From: Auanema rhodensis
Taxonomy: Eukaryota; Nematoda; Chromadorea; Rhabditida; Rhabditidae
Assembly (NCBI GenBank): GCA_964057225.1
Contig: CAXKVF010000075.1
Span: 682,001-746,000 of the forward strand
Direction: 5' to 3'
Length of the DNA stretch: 64,000 bases
Below the pieces are notes generated by a model that saw nothing but the letters and a program-made list of their open reading frames with translations, ran no database searches and was not told the DNA's origin. The position numbers and the translations under genes are program-made. Each line of letters opens with the position of its first letter. Position 1 is the first letter of the stretch. Below are positions 39,436 through 53,000 of this stretch, one piece after another.

Positions 39436-41019
39436 CGGTTTTCAAAATTAGATTCCCCATGTCCATATTAGTCTAAAAACAAATTTTTATTGATATTGGT
39501 GCATGGTAACCATGACTTTGAATTTTACGTGAACTTTAATTTATGCTAATTAAATGTACACGTGATGTGCACTTGGTATGTAACTCGCTTCACGTGAAAG
39601 ATAAAGAGATGCGGTTTTCAAAATTAGATCCCCCATGTCCATATTAGTCTAAAAACAAATTTTGATTGATATTGGTTCATGGTAACCATGACTTTGAAAT
39701 TTACGTGAACTTTAATTTATGCTAATTAAATGTACACGTGATGTGCACTTGGTATGTAACTCGCTTCACGTGAAAGATAAAGAGATGCGGTTTTCAAAAT
39801 TAGATCCCCCATGTCCATATTAGTCTAAAAACAAATTTTTATTGATATTGCTTCATGGTAACCATGACTTTGAAATTTACGTGAACTTTAATTTATGCTA
39901 ATTAAATGTACACGTGATGTGCACTTGGTATGTAACTCGCTTCACGTGAAAGATAAAGAGATGCGGTTTTCAAAATTAGATTCCCCATGTCCATATTAGT
40001 CTAAAAACAAATTTTTATTGATATTGGTTCATGGTAACCATGACTTTGAAATTTACGTGAACTTTAATTTATGCTAATTAAATGTACACGTGATGTGCAC
40101 TTGGTATGTAACTCGCTTCACGTGAAAGATAAAGAGATGCGGTTTTCAAAAATAGATTCCCCATGTCCATATCAGTCTAAAAACAAATTTTTATTGATAT
40201 TGGTTCATGGTAACCATGACTTTGAAATTTACGTGAACTTTAATTTATGCTAATTAAATGTACACGTGATGTGCACTTGGTATGTAACTCGCTTCACGTG
40301 AAAGATAAAGAGATGCGGTTTTCAAAATTAGATTCCCCATGTCCATATTAATCTAAAAACAAATTTTTATTGATATTGGTTCATGGTAACCATGACTTTG
40401 AAATTTACGTGAACTTTAATTTATGCTAATTAAATGTACACGTGATGTGCACTTGGTATGTAACTCGCTTCACGTGAAAGATAAAGAGATGCGGTTTTCA
40501 AAATTAGATTCCCCATGTCCATATTAGTCTAAAAACAAATTTTTATTGATATTGGTGCATGGTAACCATGACTTTGAATTTTACGTGAACTTTAATTTAT
40601 GCTAATTAAATGTACACGTGATGTGCACTTGGTATGTAACTCGCTTCACGTGAAAGATAAAGAGATGCGGTTTTCAAAATTAGATTCCCCATGTCCATAT
40701 TAGTCTAAAAACAAATTTTTATTGATATTGCTTCATGGTAACCATGACTTTGAATTTTACGTGAACTTTAATTTATGCTAATTAAATGTACACGTGATGT
40801 GCACTTGGTATGTAACTCGCTTCACGTGAAAGATAAAGAGATGCGGTTTTCAAAATTAGATCCCCCATGTCCATATTAGTCTAAAAACAAATTTTGATTG
40901 ATATTGGTTCATGGTAACCATGACTTTGAAATTTACGTGAACTTTAATTTATGCTAATTAAATGTACACGTGATGTGCACTTGGTATGTAACTCGCTTCA
41001 CGTGAAAGATAAAGAGATG
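39436..41019 (+). repeat. 9-monomer block, copy 1 of 3
   Basis: Order of types: GAATTTT; GATCCCCC/TTTTGATTG with GGTTCATG; GATCCCCC with GCTTCATG; T-type; AAAAATAG/TATCAG; TTAATCTAA with GGTTCATG; GAATTTT; GCTTCATG with GAATTTT; GATCCCCC/TTTTGATTG. The TTAATCT variant near 40349 is specific to this block. The next copies begin 2,816 bp (16 monomers) and 4,752 bp (27 monomers) downstream. Confidence 0.88.
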
Positions 41020-42251
41020 CGGTTTTCAAAATTAGATTTCCCATGTCCATATTAGTCTAAAAACAAATTTTTATTGATATTGGTGCATGGTAACCATGAC
41101 TTTGAATTTTACGTGAACTTTAATTTATGCTAATTAAATGTACACGTGATGTGCACTTGGTATGTAACTCGCTTCACGTGAAAGATAAAGAGATGCGGTT
41201 TTCAAAATTAGATTCCCCATGTCCATATTAGTCTAAAAACAAATTTTTATTGATATTGGTGCATGGTAACCATGACTTTGAAATTTACGTGAACTTTAAT
41301 TTATGCTAATTAAATGTACACGTGATGTGCACTTGGTATGTAACTCGCTTCACGTGAAAGATAAAGAGATGCGGTTTTCAAAATTAGATTCCCCATGTCC
41401 ATATTAGTCTAAAAACAAATTTTTATTGATATTGCTTCATGGTAACCATGACTTTGAAATTTACGTGAACTTTAATTTATGCTAATTGAATGTACACGTG
41501 ATGTGCACTTGGTATGTAACTCGCTTCACGTGAAAGATAAAGAGATGCGGTTTTCAAAATTAGATTCCCCATGTCCATATTAGTCTAAAAACAAATTTTT
41601 ATTGATATTGGTTCATGGTAACCATGACTTTGAAATATACGTGAACTTTAATTTATGCTAATTAAATGTACACGTGATGTGCACTTGGTATGTAACTCGC
41701 TTCACGTGAAAGATAAAGAGATGCGGTTTTCAAAATTAGATTCCCCATGTCCATATTAGTCTAAAAACAAATTTTTATTGATATTGGTGCATGGTAACCA
41801 TGACTTTGAAATATACGTGAACTTTAATTTATGCTAATTAAATGTACACGTGATGTGCACTTGGTATGTAACTCGCTTCACGTGAAAGATAAAGAGATGC
41901 GGTTTTCAAAATTAGATCCCCCATGTCCATATTAGTCTAAAAACAAATTTTGATTGATATTGGTGCATGGTAACCATGACTTTGAAATTTACGTGAACTT
42001 TAATTTATGCTAATTAAATGTACACGTGATGTGCACTTGGTATGTAACTCGCTTCACGTGAAAGATAAAGAGATGCGGTTTTCAAAATTAGATTCCCCAT
42101 GTCCATATTAGTCTAAAAACAAATTTTTATTGATATTGGTTCATGGTAACCATGACTTTGAAATTTACGTGAACTTTAATTTATGCTAATTAAATGTACA
42201 CGTGATGTGCACTTGGTATGTAACTCGCTTCACGTGAAAGATAAAGAGATG

Positions 42252-43835
42252 CGGTTTTCAAAATTAGATTCCCCATGTCCATATTAGTCTAAAAACAAAT
42301 TTTTATTGATATTGGTGCATGGTAACCATGACTTTGAATTTTACGTGAACTTTAATTTATGCTAATTAAATGTACACGTGATGTGCACTTGGTATGTAAC
42401 TCGCTTCACGTGAAAGATAAAGAGATGCGGTTTTCAAAATTAGATCCCCCATGTCCATATTAGTCTAAAAACAAATTTTGATTGATATTGGTTCATGGTA
42501 ACCATGACTTTGAAATTTACGTGAACTTTAATTTATGCTAATTAAATGTACACGTGATGTGCACTTGGTATGTAACTCGCTTCACGTGAAAGATAAAGAG
42601 ATGCGGTTTTCAAAATTAGATCCCCCATGTCCATATTAGTCTAAAAACAAATTTTTATTGATATTGCTTCATGGTAACCATGACTTTGAAATTTACGTGA
42701 ACTTTAATTTATGCTAATTAAATGTACACGTGATGTGCACTTGGTATGTAACTCGCTTCACGTGAAAGATAAAGAGATGCGGTTTTCAAAATTAGATTCC
42801 CCATGTCCATATTAGTCTAAAAACAAATTTTTATTGATATTGGTTCATGGTAACCATGACTTTGAAATTTACGTGAACTTTAATTTATGCTAATTAAATG
42901 TACACGTGATGTGCACTTGGTATGTAACTCGCTTCACGTGAAAGATAAAGAGATGCGGTTTTCAAAAATAGATTCCCCATGTCCATATCAGTCTAAAAAC
43001 AAATTTTTATTGATATTGGTTCATGGTAACCATGACTTTGAAATTTACGTGAACTTTAATTTATGCTAATTAAATGTACACGTGATGTGCACTTGGTATG
43101 TAACTCGCTTCACGTGAAAGATAAAGAGATGCGGTTTTCAAAATTAGATTCCCCATGTCCATATTAATCTAAAAACAAATTTTTATTGATATTGGTTCAT
43201 GGTAACCATGACTTTGAAATTTACGTGAACTTTAATTTATGCTAATTAAATGTACACGTGATGTGCACTTGGTATGTAACTCGCTTCACGTGAAAGATAA
43301 AGAGATGCGGTTTTCAAAATTAGATTCCCCATGTCCATATTAGTCTAAAAACAAATTTTTATTGATATTGGTGCATGGTAACCATGACTTTGAATTTTAC
43401 GTGAACTTTAATTTATGCTAATTAAATGTACACGTGATGTGCACTTGGTATGTAACTCGCTTCACGTGAAAGATAAAGAGATGCGGTTTTCAAAATTAGA
43501 TTCCCCATGTCCATATTAGTCTAAAAACAAATTTTTATTGATATTGCTTCATGGTAACCATGACTTTGAATTTTACGTGAACTTTAATTTATGCTAATTA
43601 AATGTACACGTGATGTGCACTTGGTATGTAACTCGCTTCACGTGAAAGATAAAGAGATGCGGTTTTCAAAATTAGATCCCCCATGTCCATATTAGTCTAA
43701 AAACAAATTTTGATTGATATTGGTTCATGGTAACCATGACTTTGAAATTTACGTGAACTTTAATTTATGCTAATTAAATGTACACGTGATGTGCACTTGG
43801 TATGTAACTCGCTTCACGTGAAAGATAAAGAGATG
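42252..43835 (+). repeat. 9-monomer block, copy 2 of 3
   Basis: Same nine-type order as at 39436, with TTAATCT near 43165. Homology with copy 1 extends leftward to 41900/39084. On the right it ends at a monomer combining GATTTCCC, GCTTCATG and AATTGAATGAACA (43836), which looks like a junction product. Confidence 0.88.
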
Positions 43836-44187
43836 CGGTTTTCAAAATTAGATTTCCCATGTCCATATTAGTCTAAAAACAAATTTTTATTGATATTGCT
43901 TCATGGTAACCATGACTTTGAAATTTACGTGAACTTTAATTTATGCTAATTGAATGAACACGTGATGTGCACTTGGTATGTAACTCGCTTCACGTGAAAG
44001 ATAAAGAGATGCGGTTTTCAAAATTAGATTCCCCATGTCCATATTAGTCTAAAAACAAATTTTTATTGATATTGGTGCATGGTAACCATGACTTTGAAAT
44101 TTACGTGAACTTTAATTTATGCTAATTAAATGTACACGTGATGTGCACTTGGTATGTAACTCGCTTCACGTGAAAGATAAAGAGATG

Positions 44188-45771
44188 CGGTTTTCAAAAT
44201 TAGATTCCCCATGTCCATATTAGTCTAAAAACAAATTTTTATTGATATTGGTGCATGGTAACCATGACTTTGAATTTTACGTGAACTTTAATTTATGCTA
44301 ATTAAATGTACACGTGATGTGCACTTGGTATGTAACTCGCTTCACGTGAAAGATAAAGAGATGCGGTTTTCAAAATTAGATCCCCCATGTCCATATTAGT
44401 CTAAAAACAAATTTTGATTGATATTGGTTCATGGTAACCATGACTTTGAAATTTACGTGAACTTTAATTTATGCTAATTAAATGTACACGTGATGTGCAC
44501 TTGGTATGTAACTCGCTTCACGTGAAAGATAAAGAGATGCGGTTTTCAAAATTAGATCCCCCATGTCCATATTAGTCTAAAAACAAATTTTTATTGATAT
44601 TGCTTCATGGTAACCATGACTTTGAAATTTACGTGAACTTTAATTTATGCTAATTAAATGTACACGTGATGTGCACTTGGTATGTAACTCGCTTCACGTG
44701 AAAGATAAAGAGATGCGGTTTTCAAAATTAGATTCCCCATGTCCATATTAGTCTAAAAACAAATTTTTATTGATATTGGTTCATGGTAACCATGACTTTG
44801 AAATTTACGTGAACTTTAATTTATGCTAATTAAATGTACACGTGATGTGCACTTGGTATGTAACTCGCTTCACGTGAAAGATAAAGAGATGCGGTTTTCA
44901 AAAATAGATTCCCCATGTCCATATCAGTCTAAAAACAAATTTTTATTGATATTGGTTCATGGTAACCATGACTTTGAAATTTACGTGAACTTTAATTTAT
45001 GCTAATTAAATGTACACGTGATGTGCACTTGGTATGTAACTCGCTTCACGTGAAAGATAAAGAGATGCGGTTTTCAAAATTAGATTCCCCATGTCCATAT
45101 TAATCTAAAAACAAATTTTTATTGATATTGGTTCATGGTAACCATGACTTTGAAATTTACGTGAACTTTAATTTATGCTAATTAAATGTACACGTGATGT
45201 GCACTTGGTATGTAACTCGCTTCACGTGAAAGATAAAGAGATGCGGTTTTCAAAATTAGATTCCCCATGTCCATATTAGTCTAAAAACAAATTTTTATTG
45301 ATATTGGTGCATGGTAACCATGACTTTGAATTTTACGTGAACTTTAATTTATGCTAATTAAATGTACACGTGATGTGCACTTGGTATGTAACTCGCTTCA
45401 CGTGAAAGATAAAGAGATGCGGTTTTCAAAATTAGATTCCCCATGTCCATATTAGTCTAAAAACAAATTTTTATTGATATTGCTTCATGGTAACCATGAC
45501 TTTGAATTTTACGTGAACTTTAATTTATGCTAATTAAATGTACACGTGATGTGCACTTGGTATGTAACTCGCTTCACGTGAAAGATAAAGAGATGCGGTT
45601 TTCAAAATTAGATCCCCCATGTCCATATTAGTCTAAAAACAAATTTTGATTGATATTGGTTCATGGTAACCATGACTTTGAAATTTACGTGAACTTTAAT
45701 TTATGCTAATTAAATGTACACGTGATGTGCACTTGGTATGTAACTCGCTTCACGTGAAAGATAAAGAGATG
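44188..45771 (+). repeat. 9-monomer block, copy 3 of 3
   Basis: Same order again, 1,936 bp (11 monomers) after copy 2, with TTAATCT near 45101. To the right, homology with copy 1 continues through the GATTTCCC/GAATTTT, consensus and AATTGAATG monomers (45772-46299 versus 41020-41547), which copy 2 lacks. Confidence 0.88.
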
Positions 45772-48700
45772 CGGTTTTCAAAATTAGATTTCCCATGTCC
45801 ATATTAGTCTAAAAACAAATTTTTATTGATATTGGTGCATGGTAACCATGACTTTGAATTTTACGTGAACTTTAATTTATGCTAATTAAATGTACACGTG
45901 ATGTGCACTTGGTATGTAACTCGCTTCACGTGAAAGATAAAGAGATGCGGTTTTCAAAATTAGATTCCCCATGTCCATATTAGTCTAAAAACAAATTTTT
46001 ATTGATATTGGTGCATGGTAACCATGACTTTGAAATTTACGTGAACTTTAATTTATGCTAATTAAATGTACACGTGATGTGCACTTGGTATGTAACTCGC
46101 TTCACGTGAAAGATAAAGAGATGCGGTTTTCAAAATTAGATTCCCCATGTCCATATTAGTCTAAAAACAAATTTTTATTGATATTGCTTCATGGTAACCA
46201 TGACTTTGAAATTTACGTGAACTTTAATTTATGCTAATTGAATGTACACGTGATGTGCACTTGGTATGTAACTCGCTTCACGTGAAAGATAAAGAGATGC
46301 GGTTTTCAAAATTAGATTTCCCATGTTCATATTAGTCTAAAAACAAATTTTTATTGATATTGGTGCATGGTAACCATGACTTTGAAATTTACGTGAACTT
46401 TAATTTATGCTAATTAAATGTACACGTGATGTGCACTTGGTATGTAACTCGCTTCACGTGAAAGATAAAGAGATGCGGTTTTCAAAATTAGATTTCCCAT
46501 GTTCATATTAGTCTAAAAACAAATTTTTATTGATATTGGTGCATGGTAACCATGACTTTGAATTTTACGTGAACTTTAATTTATGCTAATTAAATGTACA
46601 CGTGATGTGCACTTGGTATGTAACTCGCTTCACGTGAAAGATAAAGAGATGCGGTTTTTAAAATTAGATTCCCCATGTCCATATTAGTCTAAAAACAAAT
46701 TTTTATTGATATTGGTGCATGGTAACCATGACTTTGAAATTTACGTGAACTTTAATTTATGCTAATTAAATGTACACGTGATGTGCACTTGGTATGTAAC
46801 TCGCTTCACGTGAAAGATAAAGAGATGCGGTTTTCAAAATTAGATTCCCCATGTCCATATTAGTCTAAAAACAAATTTTTATTGATATTGCTTCATGGTA
46901 ACCATGACTTTGAAATTTACGTGAACTTTAATTTATGCTAATTGAATGTACACGTGATGTGCACTTGGTATGTAACTCGCTTCACGTGAAAGATAAAGAG
47001 ATGCGGTTTTCAAAATTAGATTCCCCATGTCCATATTAGTCTAAAAACAAATTTTTATTGATATTGGTTCATGGTAACCATGACTTTGAAATATACGTGA
47101 ACTTTAATTTATGCTAATTAAATGTACACGTGATGTGCACTTGGTATGTAACTCGCTTCACGTGAAAAATAAAGAGATGCGGTTTTCAAAATTAGATTCC
47201 CCATGTCCATATTAGTCTAAAAACAAATTTTTATTGATATTGCTTCATGGTAACCATGACTTTGAAATTTACGTGAACTTTAATTTATGCTAATTAAATG
47301 TACACGTGATGTGCACTTGGTATGTAACTCGCTTCACGTGAAAGATAAAGAGATGCGGTTTTCAAAATTAGATTCCCCATGTCCATATTAGTCTAAAAAC
47401 AAATTTTTATTGATATTGCTTCATGGTAACCATGACTTTGAAATTTACGTGAACTTTAATTTATGCTAATTAAATGTACACGTGATGTGCACTTGGTATG
47501 TAACTCGCTTCACGTGAAAGATAAAGAGATGCGGTTTTCAAAATTAGATTCCCCATGTCCATATTAGTCTAAAAACAAATTTTTATTGATATTGGTGCAT
47601 GGTAACCATGACTTTGAAATTTACGTGAACTTTAATTTATGCTAATTAAATGTACACGTGATGTGCACTTGGTATGTAACTCGCTTCACGTGAAAGATAA
47701 AGAGATGCGGTTTTCAAAATTAGATTTCCCATGTTCATATTAGTCTAAAAACAAATTTTTATTGATATTGGTGCATGGTAACCATGACTTTGAATTTTAC
47801 GTGAACTTTAATTTATGCTAATTAAATGTACACGTGATGTGCACTTGGTATGTAACTCGCTTCACGTGAAAGATAAAGAGATGCGGTTTTTAAAATTAGA
47901 TTCCCCATGTCCATATTAGTCTAAAAACAAATTTTTATTGATATTGGTTCATGGTAACCATGACTTTGAAATTTACGTGAACTTTAATTTATGCTAATTA
48001 AATGTACACGTGATGTGCACTTGGTATGTAACTCGCTTCACGTGAAAGATAAAGAGATGCGGTTTTCAAAATTAGATTCCCCATGTCCATATTAGTCTAA
48101 AAACAAATTTTTATTGATATTGCTTCATGGTAACCATGACTTTGAAATTTACGTGAACTTTAATTTATGCTAATTAAATGTACACGTGATGTGCACTTGG
48201 TATGTAACTCGCTTCACGTGAAAGATAAAGAGATGCGGTTTTCAAAATTAGATTCCCCATGTCCATATTAGTCTAAAAACAAATTTTTATTGATATTGGT
48301 GCATGGTAACCATGACTTTGAAATTTACGTGAACTTTAATTTATGCTAATTAAATGTACACGTGATGTGCACTTGGTATGTAACTCGCTTCACGTGAAAG
48401 ATAAAGAGATGCGGTTTTCAAAATTAGATTCCCCATGTCCATATTAGTCTAAAAACAAATTTTTATTGATATTGCTTCATGGTAACCATGACTTTGAAAT
48501 TTACGTGAACTTTAATTTATGCTAATTAAATGTACACGTGATGTGCACTTGGTATGTAACTCGCTTCACGTGAAAGATAAAGAGATGCGGTTTTCAAAAT
48601 TAGATTCCCCATGTCCATATTAGTCTAAAAACAAATTTTTATTGATATTGGTGCATGGTAACCATGACTTTGAAATTTACGTGAACTTTAATTTATGCTA

Positions 48701-50060
48701 ATTAAATGTACACGTGATGTGCACTTGGTATGTAACTCGCTTCACGTGAAAGATAAAGAGATGCGGTTTTCAAAATTAGATTCCCCATGTCCATATTAGT
48801 CTAAAAACAAATTTTTATTGATATTGGTTCATGGTAACCATGACTTTGAAATTTACGTGAACTTTAATTTATGCTAATTAAATGTACACGTGATGTGCAC
48901 TTGGTATGTAACTCGCTTCACGTGAAAGATAAAGAGATGCGGTTTTCAAAATTAGATTCCCCATGTCCATATTAGTCTAAAAACAAATTTTTATTGATAT
49001 TGGTGCATGGTAACCATGACTTTGAAATTTACGTGAACTTTAATTTATGCTAATTAAATGTACACGTGATGTGCACTTGGTATGTAACTCGCTTCACGTG
49101 AAAGATAAAGAGATGCGGTTTTCAAAATTAGATTCCCCATGTCCATATTAGTCTAAAAACAAATTTTTATTGATATTGCTTCATGGTAACCATGACTTTG
49201 AAATTTACGTGAACTTTAATTTATGCTAATTGAATGTACACGTGATGTGCACTTGGTATGTAACTCGCTTCACGTGAAAGATAAAGAGATGCGGTTTTCA
49301 AAATTAGATTCCCCATGTCCATATTAGTCTAAAAACAAATTTTTATTGATATTGGTTCATGGTAACCATGACTTTGAAATATACGTGAACTTTAATTTAT
49401 GCTAATTAAATGTACACGTGATGTGCACTTGGTATGTAACTCGCTTCACGTGAAAGATAAAGAGATGCGGTTTTCAAAATTAGATTCCCCATGTCCATAT
49501 TAGTCTAAAAACAAATTTTTATTGATATTGGTGCATGGTAACCATGACTTTGAAATATACGTGAACTTTAATTTATGCTAATTAAATGTACACGTGATGT
49601 GCACTTGGTATGTAACTCGCTTCACGTGAAAGATAAAGAGATGCGGTTTTCAAAATTAGATTCCCCATGTCCATATTAGTCTAAAAACAAATTTTTATTG
49701 ATATTGGTGCATGGTAACCATGACTTTGAATTTTACGTGAACTTTAATTTATGCTAATTAAATGTACACGTGATGTGCACTTGGTATGTAACTCGCTTCA
49801 CGTGAAAGATAAAGAGATGCGGTTTTCAAAATTAGATCCCCCATGTCCATATTAGTCTAAAAACAAATTTTGATTGATATTGGTGCATGGTAACCATGAC
49901 TTTGAAATTTACGTGAACTTTAATTTATGCTAATTAAATGTACACGTGATGTGCACTTGGTATGTAACTCGCTTCACGTGAAAGATAAAGAGATGCGGTT
50001 TTCAAAATTAGATTCCCCATGTCCATATTAGTCTAAAAACAAATTTTTATTGATATTGGT
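45772..50060 (+). repeat. Rearranged HOR-3 material
   Basis: AATTGAATG monomers occur at 46124, 46828 and 49116. Two GATTTCCCATGTTCAT monomers stand side by side (46300 and 46476), and a third is at 47708. From about 47180 to 48763 GCTTCATG copies with AATTAAATG are frequent and partly alternate with G-type consensus copies. A short canonical run (GCTTCATG/AATTGAATG, two GAAATATAC, GAATTTT, GATCCCCC, consensus) returns at 49116-50171, overlapping the start of the next block. A private change GTGAAAAATAAAG lies near 47166. No gene is present. Confidence 0.78.
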
Positions 50061-53000
50061 GCATGGTAACCATGACTTTGAAATTTACGTGAACTTTAAT
50101 TTATGCTAATTAAATGTACACGTGATGTGCACTTGGTATGTAACTCGCTTCACGTGAAAGATAAAGAGATGCGGTTTTCAAAATTAGATTCCCCATGTCC
50201 ATATTAGTCTAAAAACAAATTTTTATTGATATTGGTGCATGGTAACCATGACTTTGAATTTTACGTGAACTTTAATTTATGCTAATTAAATGTACACGTG
50301 ATGTGCACTTGGTATGTAACTCGCTTCACGTGAAAGATAAAGAGATGCGGTTTTCAAAATTAGATCCCCCATGTCCATATTAGTCTAAAAACAAATTTTG
50401 ATTGATATTGGTGCATGGTAACCATGACTTTGAAATTTACGTGAACTTTAATTTATGCTAATTAAATGTACACGTGATGTGCACTTGGTATGTAACTCGC
50501 TTCACGTGAAAGATAAAGAGATGCGGTTTTCAAAATTAGATTCCCCATGTCCATATTAGTCTAAAAACAAATTTTTATTGATATTGGTGCATGGTAACCA
50601 TGACTTTGAAATTTACGTGAACTTTAATTTATGCTAATTAAATGTACACGTGATGTGCACTTGGTATGTAACTCGCTTCACGTGAAAGATAAAGAGATGC
50701 GGTTTTCAAAATTAGATTCCCCATGTCCATATTAGTCTAAAAACAAATTTTTATTGATATTGGTGCATGGTAACCATGACTTTGAATTTTACGTGAACTT
50801 TAATTTATGCTAATTAAATGTACACGTGATGTGCACTTGGTATGTAACTCGCTTCACGTGAAAGATAAAGAGATGCGGTTTTCAAAATTAGATCCCCCAT
50901 GTCCATATTAGTCTAAAAACAAATTTTGATTGATATTGGTGCATGGTAACCATGACTTTGAAATTTACGTGAACTTTAATTTATGCTAATTAAATGTACA
51001 CGTGATGTGCACTTGGTATGTAACTCGCTTCACGTGAAAGATAAAGAGATGCGGTTTTCAAAATTAGATTCCCCATGTCCATATTAGTCTAAAAACAAAT
51101 TTTTATTGATATTGGTGCATGGTAACCATGACTTTGAATTTTACGTGAACTTTAATTTATGCTAATTAAATGTACACGTGATGTGCACTTGGTATGTAAC
51201 TCGCTTCACGTGAAAGATAAAGAGATGCGGTTTTCAAAATTAGATCCCCCATGTCCATATTAGTCTAAAAACAAATTTTTATTGATATTGGTGCATGGTA
51301 ACCATGACTTTGAAATATACGTGAACTTTAATTTATGCTAATTAAATGTACACGTGATGTGCACTTGGTATGTAACTCGCTTCACGTGAAAGATAAAGAG
51401 ATGCGGTTTTCAAAATTAGATTCCCCATGTCCATATTAGTCTAAAAACAAATTTTTATTGATATTGGTGCATGGTAACCATGACTTTGAATTTTACGTGA
51501 ACTTTAATTTATGCTAATTAAATGTACACGTGATGTGCACTTGGTATGTAACTCGCTTCACGTGAAAGATAAAGAGATGCGGTTTTCAAAATTAGATTCC
51601 CCATGTCCATATTAGTCTAAAAACAAATTTTTATTGATATTGGTTCATGGTAACCATGACTTTGAAATTTACGTGAACTTTAATTTATGCTAATTAAATG
51701 TACACGTGATGTGCACTTGGTATGTAACTCGCTTCACGTGAAAGATAAAGAGATGCGGTTTTCAAAATTAGATTCCCCATGTCCATATTAGTCTAAAAAC
51801 AAATTTTTATTGATATTGGTGCATGGTAACCATGACTTTGAAATTTACGTGAACTTTAATTTATGCTAATTAAATGTACACGTGATGTGCACTTGGTATG
51901 TAACTCGCTTCACGTGAAAGATAAAGAGATGCGGTTTTCAAAATTAGATTCCCCATGTCCATATTAGTCTAAAAACAAATTTTTATTGATATTGCTTCAT
52001 GGTAACCATGACTTTGAAATTTACGTGAACTTTAATTTATGCTAATTAAATGTACACGTGATGTGCACTTGGTATGTAACTCGCTTCACGTGAAAGATAA
52101 AGAGATGCGGTTTTCAAAATTAGATTCCCCATGTCCATATTAGTCTAAAAACAAATTTTTATTGATATTGGTGCATGGTAACCATGACTTTGAAATTTAC
52201 GTGAACTTTAATTTATGCTAATTAAATGTACACGTGATGTGCACTTGGTATGTAACTCGCTTCACGTGAAAGATAAAGAGATGCGGTTTTCAAAATTAGA
52301 TTCCCCATGTCCATATTAGTCTAAAAACAAATTTTTATTGATATTGCTTCATGGTAACCATGACTTTGAAATTTACGTGAACTTTAATTTATGCTAATTA
52401 AATGTACACGTGATGTGCACTTGGTATGTAACTCGCTTCACGTGAAAGATAAAGAGATGCGGTTTTCAAAATTAGATTCCCCATGTCCATATTAGTCTAA
52501 AAACAAATTTTTATTGATATTGGTGCATGGTAACCATGACTTTGAAATATACGTGAACTTTAATTTATGCTAATTAAATGTACACGTGATGTGCACTTGG
52601 TATGTAACTCGCTTCACGTGAAAGATAAAGAGATGCGGTTTTCAAAATTAGATTCCCCATGTCCATATTAGTCTAAAAACAAATTTTTATTGATATTGGT
52701 GCATGGTAACCATGACTTTGAATTTTACGTGAACTTTAATTTATGCTAATTAAATGTACACGTGATGTGCACTTGGTATGTAACTTGCTTCACGTGAAAG
52801 ATAAAGAGATGCGGTTTTCAAAATTAGATTCCCCATGTCCATATTAGTCTAAAAACAAATTTTTATTGATATTGGTTCATGGTAACCATGACTTTGAAAT
52901 TTACGTGAACTTTAATTTATGCTAATTAAATGTACACGTGATGTGCACTTGGTATGTAACTCGCTTCACGTGAAAGATAAAGAGATGCGGTTTTCAAAAT

